From Xenophilus sp. E41 (GTDB lineage: Bacteria; Pseudomonadota; Gammaproteobacteria; Burkholderiales; Burkholderiaceae_C): a stretch of DNA of 64,000 nt. The stretch is from positions 337,713-401,712 of the forward strand of contig NZ_QPIB01000009.1 of NCBI RefSeq assembly GCF_003671765.1, in the 5' to 3' direction. Made by a program: the position numbers and the translations under genes. Under the pieces are notes generated by a model that made no database searches, was not told the origin of the DNA, and saw only the letters and a list, made by a program, of their open reading frames with translations. This document shows, in pieces, positions 15,954 to 23,670 of the stretch. Position 1 is the stretch's first letter. Each line of letters starts with the position of its first letter.

Positions 15954-16823
15954 TCAGGCGGCCAGCGTCACGCGCCACTTGGGCAGCAGGGCGGTGGGAC
16001 CGTAGGAGCGCTTGCTGCGGCGAAATCCCGCGAGTCCCATGTCCTGCTCGAAGTTGAGCCAATGCACCGGCCGCGCATGGTGCCGGCAGAAGTGCTGGAA
16101 CATGAAGGGGTAGACGCCGACGTGCGTGTCCAGGCCCTTGGCAAAGCGCACGGCGAACACGCCGGGCTGCAGTTCCTGGGCCAGCAGGAACGCGACGGGC
16201 CGGCGGCCGTCGAAATGAACGAAGCCCTCCAGGCCGAGCCCGGCCGCATGCGCGATGGCCTCGAGGCAGGGCGACTCGTCGGCCTCGCCCTCGGCCTTGC
16301 CCTTGTGCGCCATCCAGCCCGCGAGCACCTCGCGGGCGGCATCGGCCAGCGATGCGTCGAACGCCAGGGCATGCGGCGCATGGCCGGCAAGAAACTGGCG
16401 CACCAGGTTGCGCTTCTTCGCCAGCGACCGGCCGGGATAGTCGCGAAAGCGCACTGCGTCGTAGAGGTAATCGGAATCGTCCTCCGACCGGGCCACGACG
16501 AACCCGGTGCGCGGCAGCGCCTTCACCTGGCGGCTCGCCACCGGGTAGAGGCAGCCATGCGCCGCGATCAGTTCGCGCAGCAGCTCCGGCGGCGCGGCAG
16601 CGACGTCGAACAGGGGCATGAAATGGCGCGCGCCGTCGTAGGTGCGACCGGTCACGCCCGGCCAGTCGCCGGGCAGGAACCGATGGTCGTGCGCCTCGCG
16701 GAACAGGTACAGGTTGGAGAAGGCATGGTCCGACAGGCACTGCTCGCCGCTGCCGCGCCGCAAGGTGTCGAGCGCCGCCTCGATGCGCGGCTGCAGCGCC
16801 AGCGTGATGGGCTGGCCGGTCAA
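15954..16823 (-). CDS. DUF2156 (phosphatidylglycerol lysyltransferase-like GNAT) protein
   Basis: The 289-residue soluble protein follows the DUF2156/PF09924 pattern: SDHAFSNLYLFREAHDHRF at the start, SDYLYDAVRFRDYPGRS and KKRNLVRQF in the middle, and FEQDMGLAGFRRSKRSYGP near the C-terminus. It has two GNAT folds but no membrane helices, unlike MprF. Soluble members are poorly characterised; an aminoacyl- or acyl-transfer role is the family-level guess. No in-frame ATG fits. The likely start is TTG at 16823, whose last two bases form part of the TGA of the preceding gene (sequence TTGA), so it is translationally coupled to the TIGR03084 gene. Finding it inside an acyl-CoA cluster is unusual. 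Confidence 0.8.
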   Translation of the reverse strand: MTGQPITLALQPRIEAALDTLRRGSGEQCLSDHAFSNLYLFREAHDHRFLPGDWPGVTGRTYDGARHFMPLFDVAAAPPELLRELIAAHGCLYPVASRQVKALPRTGFVVARSEDDSDYLYDAVRFRDYPGRSLAKKRNLVRQFLAGHAPHALAFDASLADAAREVLAGWMAHKGKAEGEADESPCLEAIAHAAGLGLEGFVHFDGRRPVAFLLAQELQPGVFAVRFAKGLDTHVGVYPFMFQHFCRHHARPVHWLNFEQDMGLAGFRRSKRSYGPTALLPKWRVTLAA

Positions 16824-17629
16824 TCGAGGTACGCCACCTTGCGCACACCGGGCGCGGGCGCATCGGCCGGCTCGCCGGCGAAGCACTGCGCGATCGACAG
16901 CCACGCCTTCGCCGCCCCGTCGGTGTAGACGAGCGAGGTGTCGGCCAGGTTTCGCCGTTGCGTGACCAGCAGGCAGAAATCGAGCGCGGTGCCGCGCACG
17001 TGCTCCGGCGAGGCCGGGTCCCCCCAGGTCCACGGTTCTCCGCCTCCGGGCGCCTCGAGCTCGACGTAAGGCACGACCGCGGGCACGGGACGCTTGCGGT
17101 TGACGAAGCTCCAGCCGAAGGTGGTGACGCCGATGTGCGCGATGTGCCGCAAGCGCTCGCTCGCGGGACGGCGGCGGCGCACCACGTGCCACACGTCCTG
17201 GCCGTGCGCCCAGGTCTCCATCAGGCGTGCGGTGGCGAAGGAGCGGGCGCTCATGCTCGGGCCGTACCAGGGCAGACGTGCCTTCGGGTCGAGAACCGCC
17301 AGTGCATCGACCAGCCGCGCGGAAGCCGGCTCCCAGCGCGCGAGGAGGGCCGGGCCGTCGAGCGGCCGGTACTTGTGCCGCGCGATCGCGCTGATCTCCT
17401 GGCCCGCCGACAGCTGGGCGGTGAGCGCGGCCGTGTCGCGTGCGAAGGCCTGCGCGTCGGTCGCCGCCAGCAGCGCCGTCTCGTCGAAGAAGCACAGGTG
17501 GGCGATCTCGTCCCACGCGGTCCAGCCATAGAAGGCGCTGGGCTCGGCCCATTGCGCGGGCGTCAGCGCGCGTGCCAGGCCGGCGAGTTCGGCGTACTCG
17601 GCGCGCAGGTCGTCGATCGTGGATTCCAT
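16820..17629 (-). CDS. TIGR03084-type metal-binding protein (DinB/MDMPI superfamily)
   Basis: The 269-residue protein resembles the TIGR03084 family, related to DinB and mycothiol-dependent maleylpyruvate isomerase. An N-terminal four-helix bundle holds candidate metal ligands in DEIAHLCFFDE and in METWAHGQDVWH; a C-terminal SCP2-like region follows. Close relatives are common in actinobacteria, where the fold serves thiol-dependent transferases; a thiol cofactor role here is speculation. It lies 21 bases after the upstream acyl-CoA dehydrogenase gene and overlaps the next gene by four bases, so it is firmly in the operon. Possible roles: transferase or isomerase on the CoA or acid intermediate. 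Confidence 0.75.
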   Translation of the reverse strand: MESTIDDLRAEYAELAGLARALTPAQWAEPSAFYGWTAWDEIAHLCFFDETALLAATDAQAFARDTAALTAQLSAGQEISAIARHKYRPLDGPALLARWEPASARLVDALAVLDPKARLPWYGPSMSARSFATARLMETWAHGQDVWHVVRRRRPASERLRHIAHIGVTTFGWSFVNRKRPVPAVVPYVELEAPGGGEPWTWGDPASPEHVRGTALDFCLLVTQRRNLADTSLVYTDGAAKAWLSIAQCFAGEPADAPAPGVRKVAYLD

Positions 17630-17650
17630 GGTCTGTCGCTTCCTTGGGTC

Positions 17651-18826
17651 TCAGACACCGAGCTGGCGGGCCGCCAGGTCCTTCATCACCTCTTCCGAGC
17701 CGCCGCCGATCATCATCACCTTCACCTCCCGGTAGATGCGCTCGCTGCGCGTCCCGCGCATGAAGCCCATGCCGCCGAGCAGCTGCACCGCCTGGTCCGC
17801 GCAGAACTGCATCGCCTGGGTGGCCTGCACCTTGCACAGGCACACGCGCGCCACCAGCTGCGAGGGCTGGGCCAGCCCGTGCTCGATGCGGTAGGCCAGG
17901 TCGTAGAGCAGGGCCCGCGCCGCATCGATGCGCATCGTCATGTCCATGAGCTTGTGGCGCACCACCTGCCGCTCGGAAAGCGTGCGACCGCCGATCGCGC
18001 GCTGCCGCACCCAGTCCAGCGCTTCGTGCAGGCACACCTCGGCGTAGCCGCAGGCCAGGGCGGCCATCAACAGGCGTTCGCTGTTGAAGTTGTTCATCAG
18101 GATCTTGAAGCCCTGGTTCTCTTCCCCGACGAGGTTGGCCACCGGCACGCGGCAGCGGTCGAAGTGCAGGTGCGCGGTGTCGGAACTCCACCAGCCCATC
18201 TTCTGCAGCGCGGTGCGCGTGAGGCCCGGCGTGTCGCCGTCGATCACCAGCACCGAGATGCCGGCGGCGCCCCTGATTGACGGGTCGGTGCGCACGGCCG
18301 TGGTGATGAAGTCCGCGCGCATGCCCGAGGTGATGAAGGTCTTCTCGCCGTCGACGACGTAGTGGTCGCCGTCGCGCACCGCCGTCGTGCGCAGGTTGGC
18401 GACGTCCGAACCGCCCGAAGGCTCGGTCACGGCGAGCGCTGCGATCTTCTGCCCGGCGAGCACCGGCGGAATGACCCGGCGCCTGATGGCGTCGCCCCCC
18501 GCCTTGAGGATCGGCGGCAGCGCGATGCTGTGCGAGTTGAGGGATGCCTGCACGCCGCCCCCGCCGCAGCGCGCGAATTCCTCGGCGACGATCAGCTGGT
18601 GGAAGAGGTCTGCCGGCGTGCCGCCGTATTCCTCGGGGTAGCCCAGGCCCAGCACCCCCAGCTCGGCCACCCGCGCGTACAGCGCACGCGGAAAGGTCTG
18701 CGCCTCGTCCCACGCATGGACGTGCGGAGTGATCTCGCGCGCGATGAAGTCGCGCAGGCCGCCGCGGAACTGCACATGCTCGGGCGTGAAGTAGAAGGGC
18801 AGGGGGGGCGCGTCGAAGAATTCCAT
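17651..18826 (-). CDS. Acyl-CoA dehydrogenase (isovaleryl-type active site)
   Basis: The 391-residue ACAD has FAD-contact segment VTEPSGGSDVANL and EKTFITSGMRADF. The classical medium-chain glutamate position (GGMGFMRG) holds glycine, while helix G has a glutamate in FNSER, the position used by isovaleryl-CoA and long-chain dehydrogenases. It is therefore probably active on branched substrates. It is the first gene of the minus-strand operon, divergent from the AtuA-type gene across 170 bases that contain a long palindrome. The ATG was chosen because it begins the conserved FFDAPPLPFY start; a longer frame to 18961 is unsupported. Confidence 0.87.
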   Translation of the reverse strand: MEFFDAPPLPFYFTPEHVQFRGGLRDFIAREITPHVHAWDEAQTFPRALYARVAELGVLGLGYPEEYGGTPADLFHQLIVAEEFARCGGGGVQASLNSHSIALPPILKAGGDAIRRRVIPPVLAGQKIAALAVTEPSGGSDVANLRTTAVRDGDHYVVDGEKTFITSGMRADFITTAVRTDPSIRGAAGISVLVIDGDTPGLTRTALQKMGWWSSDTAHLHFDRCRVPVANLVGEENQGFKILMNNFNSERLLMAALACGYAEVCLHEALDWVRQRAIGGRTLSERQVVRHKLMDMTMRIDAARALLYDLAYRIEHGLAQPSQLVARVCLCKVQATQAMQFCADQAVQLLGGMGFMRGTRSERIYREVKVMMIGGGSEEVMKDLAARQLGV

Positions 18827-18874
18827 GCGGGTTCCTGTGGGCCGCACGAGCCTAGCGCTCGCGCTGTGCACCGT

Positions 18875-18912
18875 CTTGCGGCAACTGGTCGCGGGCAGCC
18901 AGTTCGCGCAAG
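18875..18912. promoter_or_regulatory. Long imperfect palindrome in the divergent promoter of the acyl-CoA cluster
   Basis: Two 14-base arms (18875-18888 and 18899-18912) are complementary at 12 positions around a 10-base spacer. The left arm is CTTGCGGCAACTGG. The near-identical left-arm sequence recurs at 15917-15930 before the carboxylase beta gene, so this is probably the binding site of a cluster-specific regulator encoded elsewhere. Confidence 0.55.
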
Positions 18913-18996
18913 CCTTTCGATCGCGCATTTCGTAGGCTGCGGCCATCGCGCACGGCGCCACGGACAGCGCCTGGGCGGCTTACAGCACACACACAC

Positions 18997-20835
18997 ATGA
19001 CAGACTCATCCATCCAGGCAGGCCGCACCGTGCGCATCGGCGGTGCCTCGGGCTTCTGGGGCGACAGCATGGTCGCCGCGCCGCAGCTGGTGAAGGGCGG
19101 GCGGCTCGACTACCTGGTTTTCGACTACCTGGCCGAGACCACGATGTCCATCCTCGCCGCCGCACGCTCGAAGAACCCCGAGCTGGGCTACGCCACCGAC
19201 TTTGTCGACATCGCGATGAAGCCGGTGCTCGCCGAGATCAAGCGCCAGGGCATCAGGGTCGTGAGCAACGCGGGCGGCATCCACCCGCATGGCTGCGCGG
19301 CCGCGCTGCGGGCCGTGGCCGAGGCGCAGGGCATCGAACTGCGCATCGCGGTGGTCGAGGGCGACGACGTCGGCGCGCTCATGCCCGCACTGCGCGAGCG
19401 CGGGGTGCGCGACATGTTCACCGGCGAGCCGCTGCCCGACAAGGTGCTGAGCGCGAACGCCTACCTGGGCGCGGCGCCGATCGCCGCGGCGCTGGCCGCC
19501 GGCGCCGAGGTGGTGATCACGGGGCGCTGCGTGGACAGCGCCGTCACGCTCGGCCCCCTGATGCACGAGTTCGGATGGCGCAGCAGCGACCACGACCTGC
19601 TCGCCTCCGGCAGCCTGGCCGGCCACATCATCGAGTGCGGCTGCCAGGCCACCGGCGGCCTGCACACCGACTGGGAAGACATTCCGGACTGGGCGCACAT
19701 CGGCTACCCGATCGTCGAATGCCACGCCGACGGCAGCTTCGTGGTGACCAAGCCCGAGGGCACCGGCGGCAAGGTGATCGCCGCCAACGTCGCCGAGCAG
19801 ATGCTCTACGAGATCGGCGATCCCGGCGCCTACCTGCTGCCGGACGTGAGCTGCGACTTCCGCGAGGTGACGATCGTCCAGCAGGGCGAGAACCGCGTGC
19901 ACGTGAGCCCCGCCAAGGGCCGGGCACCCACGCCGCATTACAAGGTGTCGGCCACGCAGCTCGACGGATTTCGCTGTGCCGGCAGCATGGTGATGATCGG
20001 CATCGACGCCGAGAGGAAGGCGCGGCGCACGGCGGAAGCGATCCTCGAGCGCACGGGCGAGATCCTGCGCGAAGGCGGTCTGCCGCCCTTCACGTCCACG
20101 TACATCGAGGTCATCGGCGCCGAAACGCTCTACGGCCCGCATGCCCGCACGCGCCACGTGCGCGAGGTGATGATGCGGGTGGTGGCGAACCACCCGCAGA
20201 AGGCCGCGCTCGCCATGTTCGCGCGCGAGATTGCGCCGTCGGGCACCTCCTGGGCGCCGGGCACCACCAGCCCCGGCGGCGGGCGTCCCGCCGTGTCACC
20301 GCTGGTCAAGCCCTTCTCCTTCCTGCTGGACAAGGAGGCGATCCAGCCCGCCTTCGTGCTGGACGGCATGCGGCATCCGGTCGCCATCGCGCCGGGCGCT
20401 GCCGACCAGGAGGTACCGCCCGTCGCGCCGCCGCCTGCGTGGCAGGAGCCCGGCGGGCCGAGCGAAGTCGTTCGCCTGGTCGACCTGGCCTACGGCCGCA
20501 GCGGCGACAAGGGGAACATCTCCAACATCGGGCTGATCGCCCGGCGTCCCGAGTGGCTGCCGCTGCTGTGGGACCGGCTCCAGCCCGCGGTGGTCGAGGC
20601 CTACTTCGCCCACCTGCCAGCCGGACGGGTCACACGTTTCCATCTGCCCGGCACGGCCTCGATGAACCTGCTCGTGCACGACGCGCTCGACGGCGGCGGC
20701 CCCTCCTCGATGCGCATGGACCCGCTGGGCAAGGGCATGGCGCAGATGCTGCTGGACATCGAGGTCCGCGTGCCGCTGCAGGTGGCCGAGGCCGCCCGAG
20801 CGCTGGCTTCGAAGCGCGCCGGGCCCTTGTCTTGA
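18997..20835 (+). CDS. AtuA-family (DUF1446) acyclic terpene utilisation-type protein
   Basis: The 612-residue protein has an N-terminal DUF1446/AtuA domain (VRIGGASGFWGDS at the start, ITGRCVDSA and CGCQATGGLHTDW in the middle) and a C-terminal ferredoxin-like AtuA domain (LVDLAYGRSGDKGNISNIGLIAR). AtuA is needed for citronellol and geraniol catabolism in Pseudomonas, but its biochemical role is not known. Its position, divergent from the carboxylase and dehydrogenase operon, is the strongest pointer to terpene-like or branched substrates. No Shine-Dalgarno is visible; a (CA)6 run fills the spot directly before the ATG. Confidence 0.88.
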   Translation: MTDSSIQAGRTVRIGGASGFWGDSMVAAPQLVKGGRLDYLVFDYLAETTMSILAAARSKNPELGYATDFVDIAMKPVLAEIKRQGIRVVSNAGGIHPHGCAAALRAVAEAQGIELRIAVVEGDDVGALMPALRERGVRDMFTGEPLPDKVLSANAYLGAAPIAAALAAGAEVVITGRCVDSAVTLGPLMHEFGWRSSDHDLLASGSLAGHIIECGCQATGGLHTDWEDIPDWAHIGYPIVECHADGSFVVTKPEGTGGKVIAANVAEQMLYEIGDPGAYLLPDVSCDFREVTIVQQGENRVHVSPAKGRAPTPHYKVSATQLDGFRCAGSMVMIGIDAERKARRTAEAILERTGEILREGGLPPFTSTYIEVIGAETLYGPHARTRHVREVMMRVVANHPQKAALAMFAREIAPSGTSWAPGTTSPGGGRPAVSPLVKPFSFLLDKEAIQPAFVLDGMRHPVAIAPGAADQEVPPVAPPPAWQEPGGPSEVVRLVDLAYGRSGDKGNISNIGLIARRPEWLPLLWDRLQPAVVEAYFAHLPAGRVTRFHLPGTASMNLLVHDALDGGGPSSMRMDPLGKGMAQMLLDIEVRVPLQVAEAARALASKRAGPLS

Positions 20836-20857
20836 GCGGCGCCGGCCGTGCCTGGGC

Positions 20858-21805
20858 CTAGAAGGCCGGCACCGGGTTGCGCCCGCTCTCCAGCACGTAG
20901 CCGCCGTCGCGCCACACGTAGACGGCCCGCTCGTCGACGCGTGTCACGCGCGAGCGCGCCGCGGGCCGGCCCTCGGCCGTGCGCGCGCCGCGAAAGCTCA
21001 GGTTCAGTGCGCCGGGCGCGTCGTCGCGAACACCCTGGACGAAGCGCGGCGTGCCTTCGATGTCGTAGCAGGCGTCGCGCGGCCCCCCGGCAGCGCGAGC
21101 ACGCCGGCCGCCGGCAAGGATGGCTTCGCAGGCTTCCTGTGCGCCGGTGTTCGAGGCCGAGAGGGCCACGCCGTCGAGCACCTTGCGCACACCGCCGGGC
21201 TGCAGCTCCCAGGCCGACAGCCAGCTGCCGCAGTAGCCCTGCCAGCAGCTGCCATAGGTGGCGCTGAGCACCAGCCGGGTCGGCGCCACGCGGTGCACCG
21301 TGGTCTCGCCGAAGCTGCCCATGAAGCCGAGGTAGTCCACGGCGTCCTGCCGCTGGGCAAGCACCCAGCCCTCGCCCTGGCGCTCGAAGACGTAGGCGCC
21401 GAGCCAGGCGCCGGCCACGTGCGCATCGAGGGGATGCCCCTGGCCGTCCAGCGGCACGGTCTCGGTGAGCAGCACGGCACGGCTGTCCGACAGGCGCACC
21501 ACCTCGCGCGGCGTGACGCGGGCGGCGGTGGGCTTCGCGCTGCCGGGCACGGGTCGGCTGTCGTCGCCGAGCTCGGGCAGGGCGGGCTGCCCCACGCGGG
21601 CGGTGTCGCTGTCCTGCCATCCGGGAAAGGCCAGCGGCATCAGGTCCTGTCGGCGCAGCGAGGGGCTGCGTGCCGCCGTCTTCTGCGGCGCGGCCTGGCC
21701 CGCGGCGGCGACGGAGGGTGTCGCTGCCTCTTCGCGCGAGCAGGCGGCCAGCAGCAGCGCAAGGCTGAGGGCGGCGCCGGCGTGGGCGATGGCAAGAGGG
21801 CGCAT
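20858..21805 (-). CDS. Predicted lipoprotein of unknown function
   Basis: The 315-residue protein begins with a lipoprotein signal peptide (ALSLALLLAAC, lipobox LAAC at about 19-22), so it should be anchored in the envelope. The rest is a soluble domain of about 260 residues, with a beta-rich look in the VYVWRDGGYVLESGRN tail and cysteines in the CWQGYCGSW, EACEAI and DACYD segments, consistent with disulfides in the periplasm. I do not recognise a family. It is convergent with the AtuA-type gene (22-base gap) and divergent from the nitronate monooxygenase gene. Confidence 0.75.
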   Translation of the reverse strand: MRPLAIAHAGAALSLALLLAACSREEAATPSVAAAGQAAPQKTAARSPSLRRQDLMPLAFPGWQDSDTARVGQPALPELGDDSRPVPGSAKPTAARVTPREVVRLSDSRAVLLTETVPLDGQGHPLDAHVAGAWLGAYVFERQGEGWVLAQRQDAVDYLGFMGSFGETTVHRVAPTRLVLSATYGSCWQGYCGSWLSAWELQPGGVRKVLDGVALSASNTGAQEACEAILAGGRRARAAGGPRDACYDIEGTPRFVQGVRDDAPGALNLSFRGARTAEGRPAARSRVTRVDERAVYVWRDGGYVLESGRNPVPAF

Positions 21806-21913
21806 GGCGCGATTGTGCGGCGCCCCGCGCGTGGGCCGCGGGATGCCCCCCGAACCGTTCGGGGCGCACACCGCGTCGCACAATGCGGCCCTCCGAGATT
21901 CGAGGATGGACCC

Positions 21914-22975
21914 ATGGCCGACTTGTCCCTCGCCCAGCTGCTGGGCACCGAACTGCCGCTGATCCAGGCGCCCATGGCCGGCGTGCAGGGCAGCGCGCTT
22001 GCCATCGCCGTGAGCAATGCCGGCGGCCTGGGCTCGCTGCCCGGCGCCATGCTGAGCGCCGATGCCTTGCGCAGCGAGATCGAGGCCATCCGCGCCGCAG
22101 TCGGCGGCCGGCCCTACAACGTCAACTTCTTCTGCCACACGCCGCCGGTGCCCGATGCCGCGCGCGAGGCGGCCTGGCGCCAGGCCCTGGCCCCCTACTA
22201 CCGCGAGCACGACATCGATCCCGAGAAGATCGCCCCGGGCCCGGGCCGCAACCCCTTCACCGCCGAGACGGCCGACCTGGTCGAGGCCCTGCGCCCGCCG
22301 GTGCTGAGCTTCCACTTCGGACTGCCCGACGCGGCGCTGCTGGCCCGCGTGCGCGGTTGGGGCGCGAAGGTGCTGGCCTCGGCCACCACGGTCGAGGAAG
22401 GGCTGTGGCTGCAGGCGCGCGGCGTCGATGCGGTGATTGCGCAAGGGCTGGAAGCGGGTGGCCACCGCGGGCACTTCCTGTCGCACGATCTCACGCGTCA
22501 GCCGGGGCTGTTCGCACTGCTGCCCCAGCTGGTGGCCGCCCTCGAGGTGCCGGTGATCGCCGCCGGCGGCATCGCCGATGGGCAGGGCGTGGCGGCGGCG
22601 ATGGCGCTCGGTGCGGCGGGCGTGCAGGTGGGCACGGCCTGGCTGCTGTGCCCCGAGGCGACGACCAGCGCGATCCATCGCGCCGCACTGCAGAGCGATG
22701 CGGCACGGCACACGGCGCTGACCAACCTGTTCACGGGCCGTCCGGCCCGCGGCATCGTCAACCGCGTGATGCGCGAACTGGGCCCGCTGAGCTCGGCAGC
22801 GCCCGAGTTCCCGCTCGCCACCTCGGCCATCGCGCCGCTGCGGGCCAGGGCCGAGGCCGCCGGCAGCGGCGACTTCACGCCGCTGTGGTCGGGCCAGAAT
22901 GCGAGCGGCTGCCGGGCGGTTCCCGCGGCCGAGCTCACGCATGCGCTGGCCCGCGGCTTCGCGGCCGCGGCTTGA
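21914..22975 (+). CDS. Nitronate monooxygenase-type flavin oxidoreductase
   Basis: The 353-residue protein is a TIM-barrel FMN enzyme of the NMO/2-nitropropane dioxygenase family. It shows the N-terminal PLIQAPMAGVQG, the EAGGHRGHF loop with the catalytic histidine, a phosphate-binding AAGGIADGQGV and GAAGVQVGTAW. It should oxidise alkyl nitronates such as propionate-3-nitronate using FMN and O2. GAGG lies 7 bases ahead of the ATG. It starts a short plus-strand run with the esterase and diguanylate cyclase genes. Confidence 0.9.
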   Translation: MADLSLAQLLGTELPLIQAPMAGVQGSALAIAVSNAGGLGSLPGAMLSADALRSEIEAIRAAVGGRPYNVNFFCHTPPVPDAAREAAWRQALAPYYREHDIDPEKIAPGPGRNPFTAETADLVEALRPPVLSFHFGLPDAALLARVRGWGAKVLASATTVEEGLWLQARGVDAVIAQGLEAGGHRGHFLSHDLTRQPGLFALLPQLVAALEVPVIAAGGIADGQGVAAAMALGAAGVQVGTAWLLCPEATTSAIHRAALQSDAARHTALTNLFTGRPARGIVNRVMRELGPLSSAAPEFPLATSAIAPLRARAEAAGSGDFTPLWSGQNASGCRAVPAAELTHALARGFAAAA

Positions 22976-23010
22976 ATCCACTTGCACCCGCCCTGCGTAC
23001 CCGACCGACG

Positions 23011-23670
23011 ATGGCCGACCTCCAGCTTCCGCTCACCTTCCTGCACCGTCCCGCCGCCGAAGGCACGGCCGCGCCCTGGCTTCTGCTGCTCATGCACGGC
23101 GTCAACAGCCACGAGGAAGACCTCTTCGGCCTCGCGCGCTTCGTGCCGCCGCAGTTCCATGTGCTGAGCCTGCGCGCGCCGAACGTGCTGGTGCCCGGGG
23201 CGTACGCCTGGTTCCAGTTCCAGGTCGGCGCCGACGGCCAGCGCCGCATCGACCGCGAGCAGGAGCGCGAGAGCCGCTTCCTGGTCGGCGAGCTGCTGGC
23301 CTCGGCGGCGCAGCAGCTGGGCGTGCCGGCCGATCGCGTGGTGGCCGGCGGCTTCAGCCAGGGCGGGATCATGGCGCTGTCGCTGCTGCTGACGCAGCCG
23401 GCGCGGCTGCGTGCCGCGCTGGTATGGCACAGCCGCCTGCTGCCCGAGGTGCTGCCCGACGTGGCGCCGGCCGATGCCTTCGCGGGCAAGGCGCTGTGGG
23501 TGAGCCACGGCAGTGTCGACAACGTGATCCCGCCCGCCGCGGCGCAGGCCACGCGCGAGTTCGCGGCGACGCTGCCGCTGGCGGTGTCGGGGCGCGACTA
23601 CCCGGTGGCGCACACCATCGCCGCGCAGGAGTTGCGCGACAGCATGGACTGGCTGCAGTCGCTCGCCTGA
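23011..23670 (+). CDS. Carboxylesterase/phospholipase-type alpha/beta hydrolase
   Basis: The 219-residue hydrolase belongs to the YpfH/acyl-protein-thioesterase group. The nucleophile elbow is GFSQGG, the acid aspartate is in SHGSVDNVIPP, and the histidine is in YPVAHTI near the C-terminus. The oxyanion loop is near LMHGVNSHEED. It is cytoplasmic, with no signal peptide. Its TGA shares one base with the ATG of the following GGDEF gene (TGATG), so the two are coupled. The substrate is unknown; small acyl esters are likely. Confidence 0.88.
   Translation: MADLQLPLTFLHRPAAEGTAAPWLLLLMHGVNSHEEDLFGLARFVPPQFHVLSLRAPNVLVPGAYAWFQFQVGADGQRRIDREQERESRFLVGELLASAAQQLGVPADRVVAGGFSQGGIMALSLLLTQPARLRAALVWHSRLLPEVLPDVAPADAFAGKALWVSHGSVDNVIPPAAAQATREFAATLPLAVSGRDYPVAHTIAAQELRDSMDWLQSLA

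Noticed and set aside
19575-20861. Second plus-strand frame inside the AtuA-type gene
   Set aside because: Entirely nested in a conserved gene with Arg/Gly-rich shadow composition.
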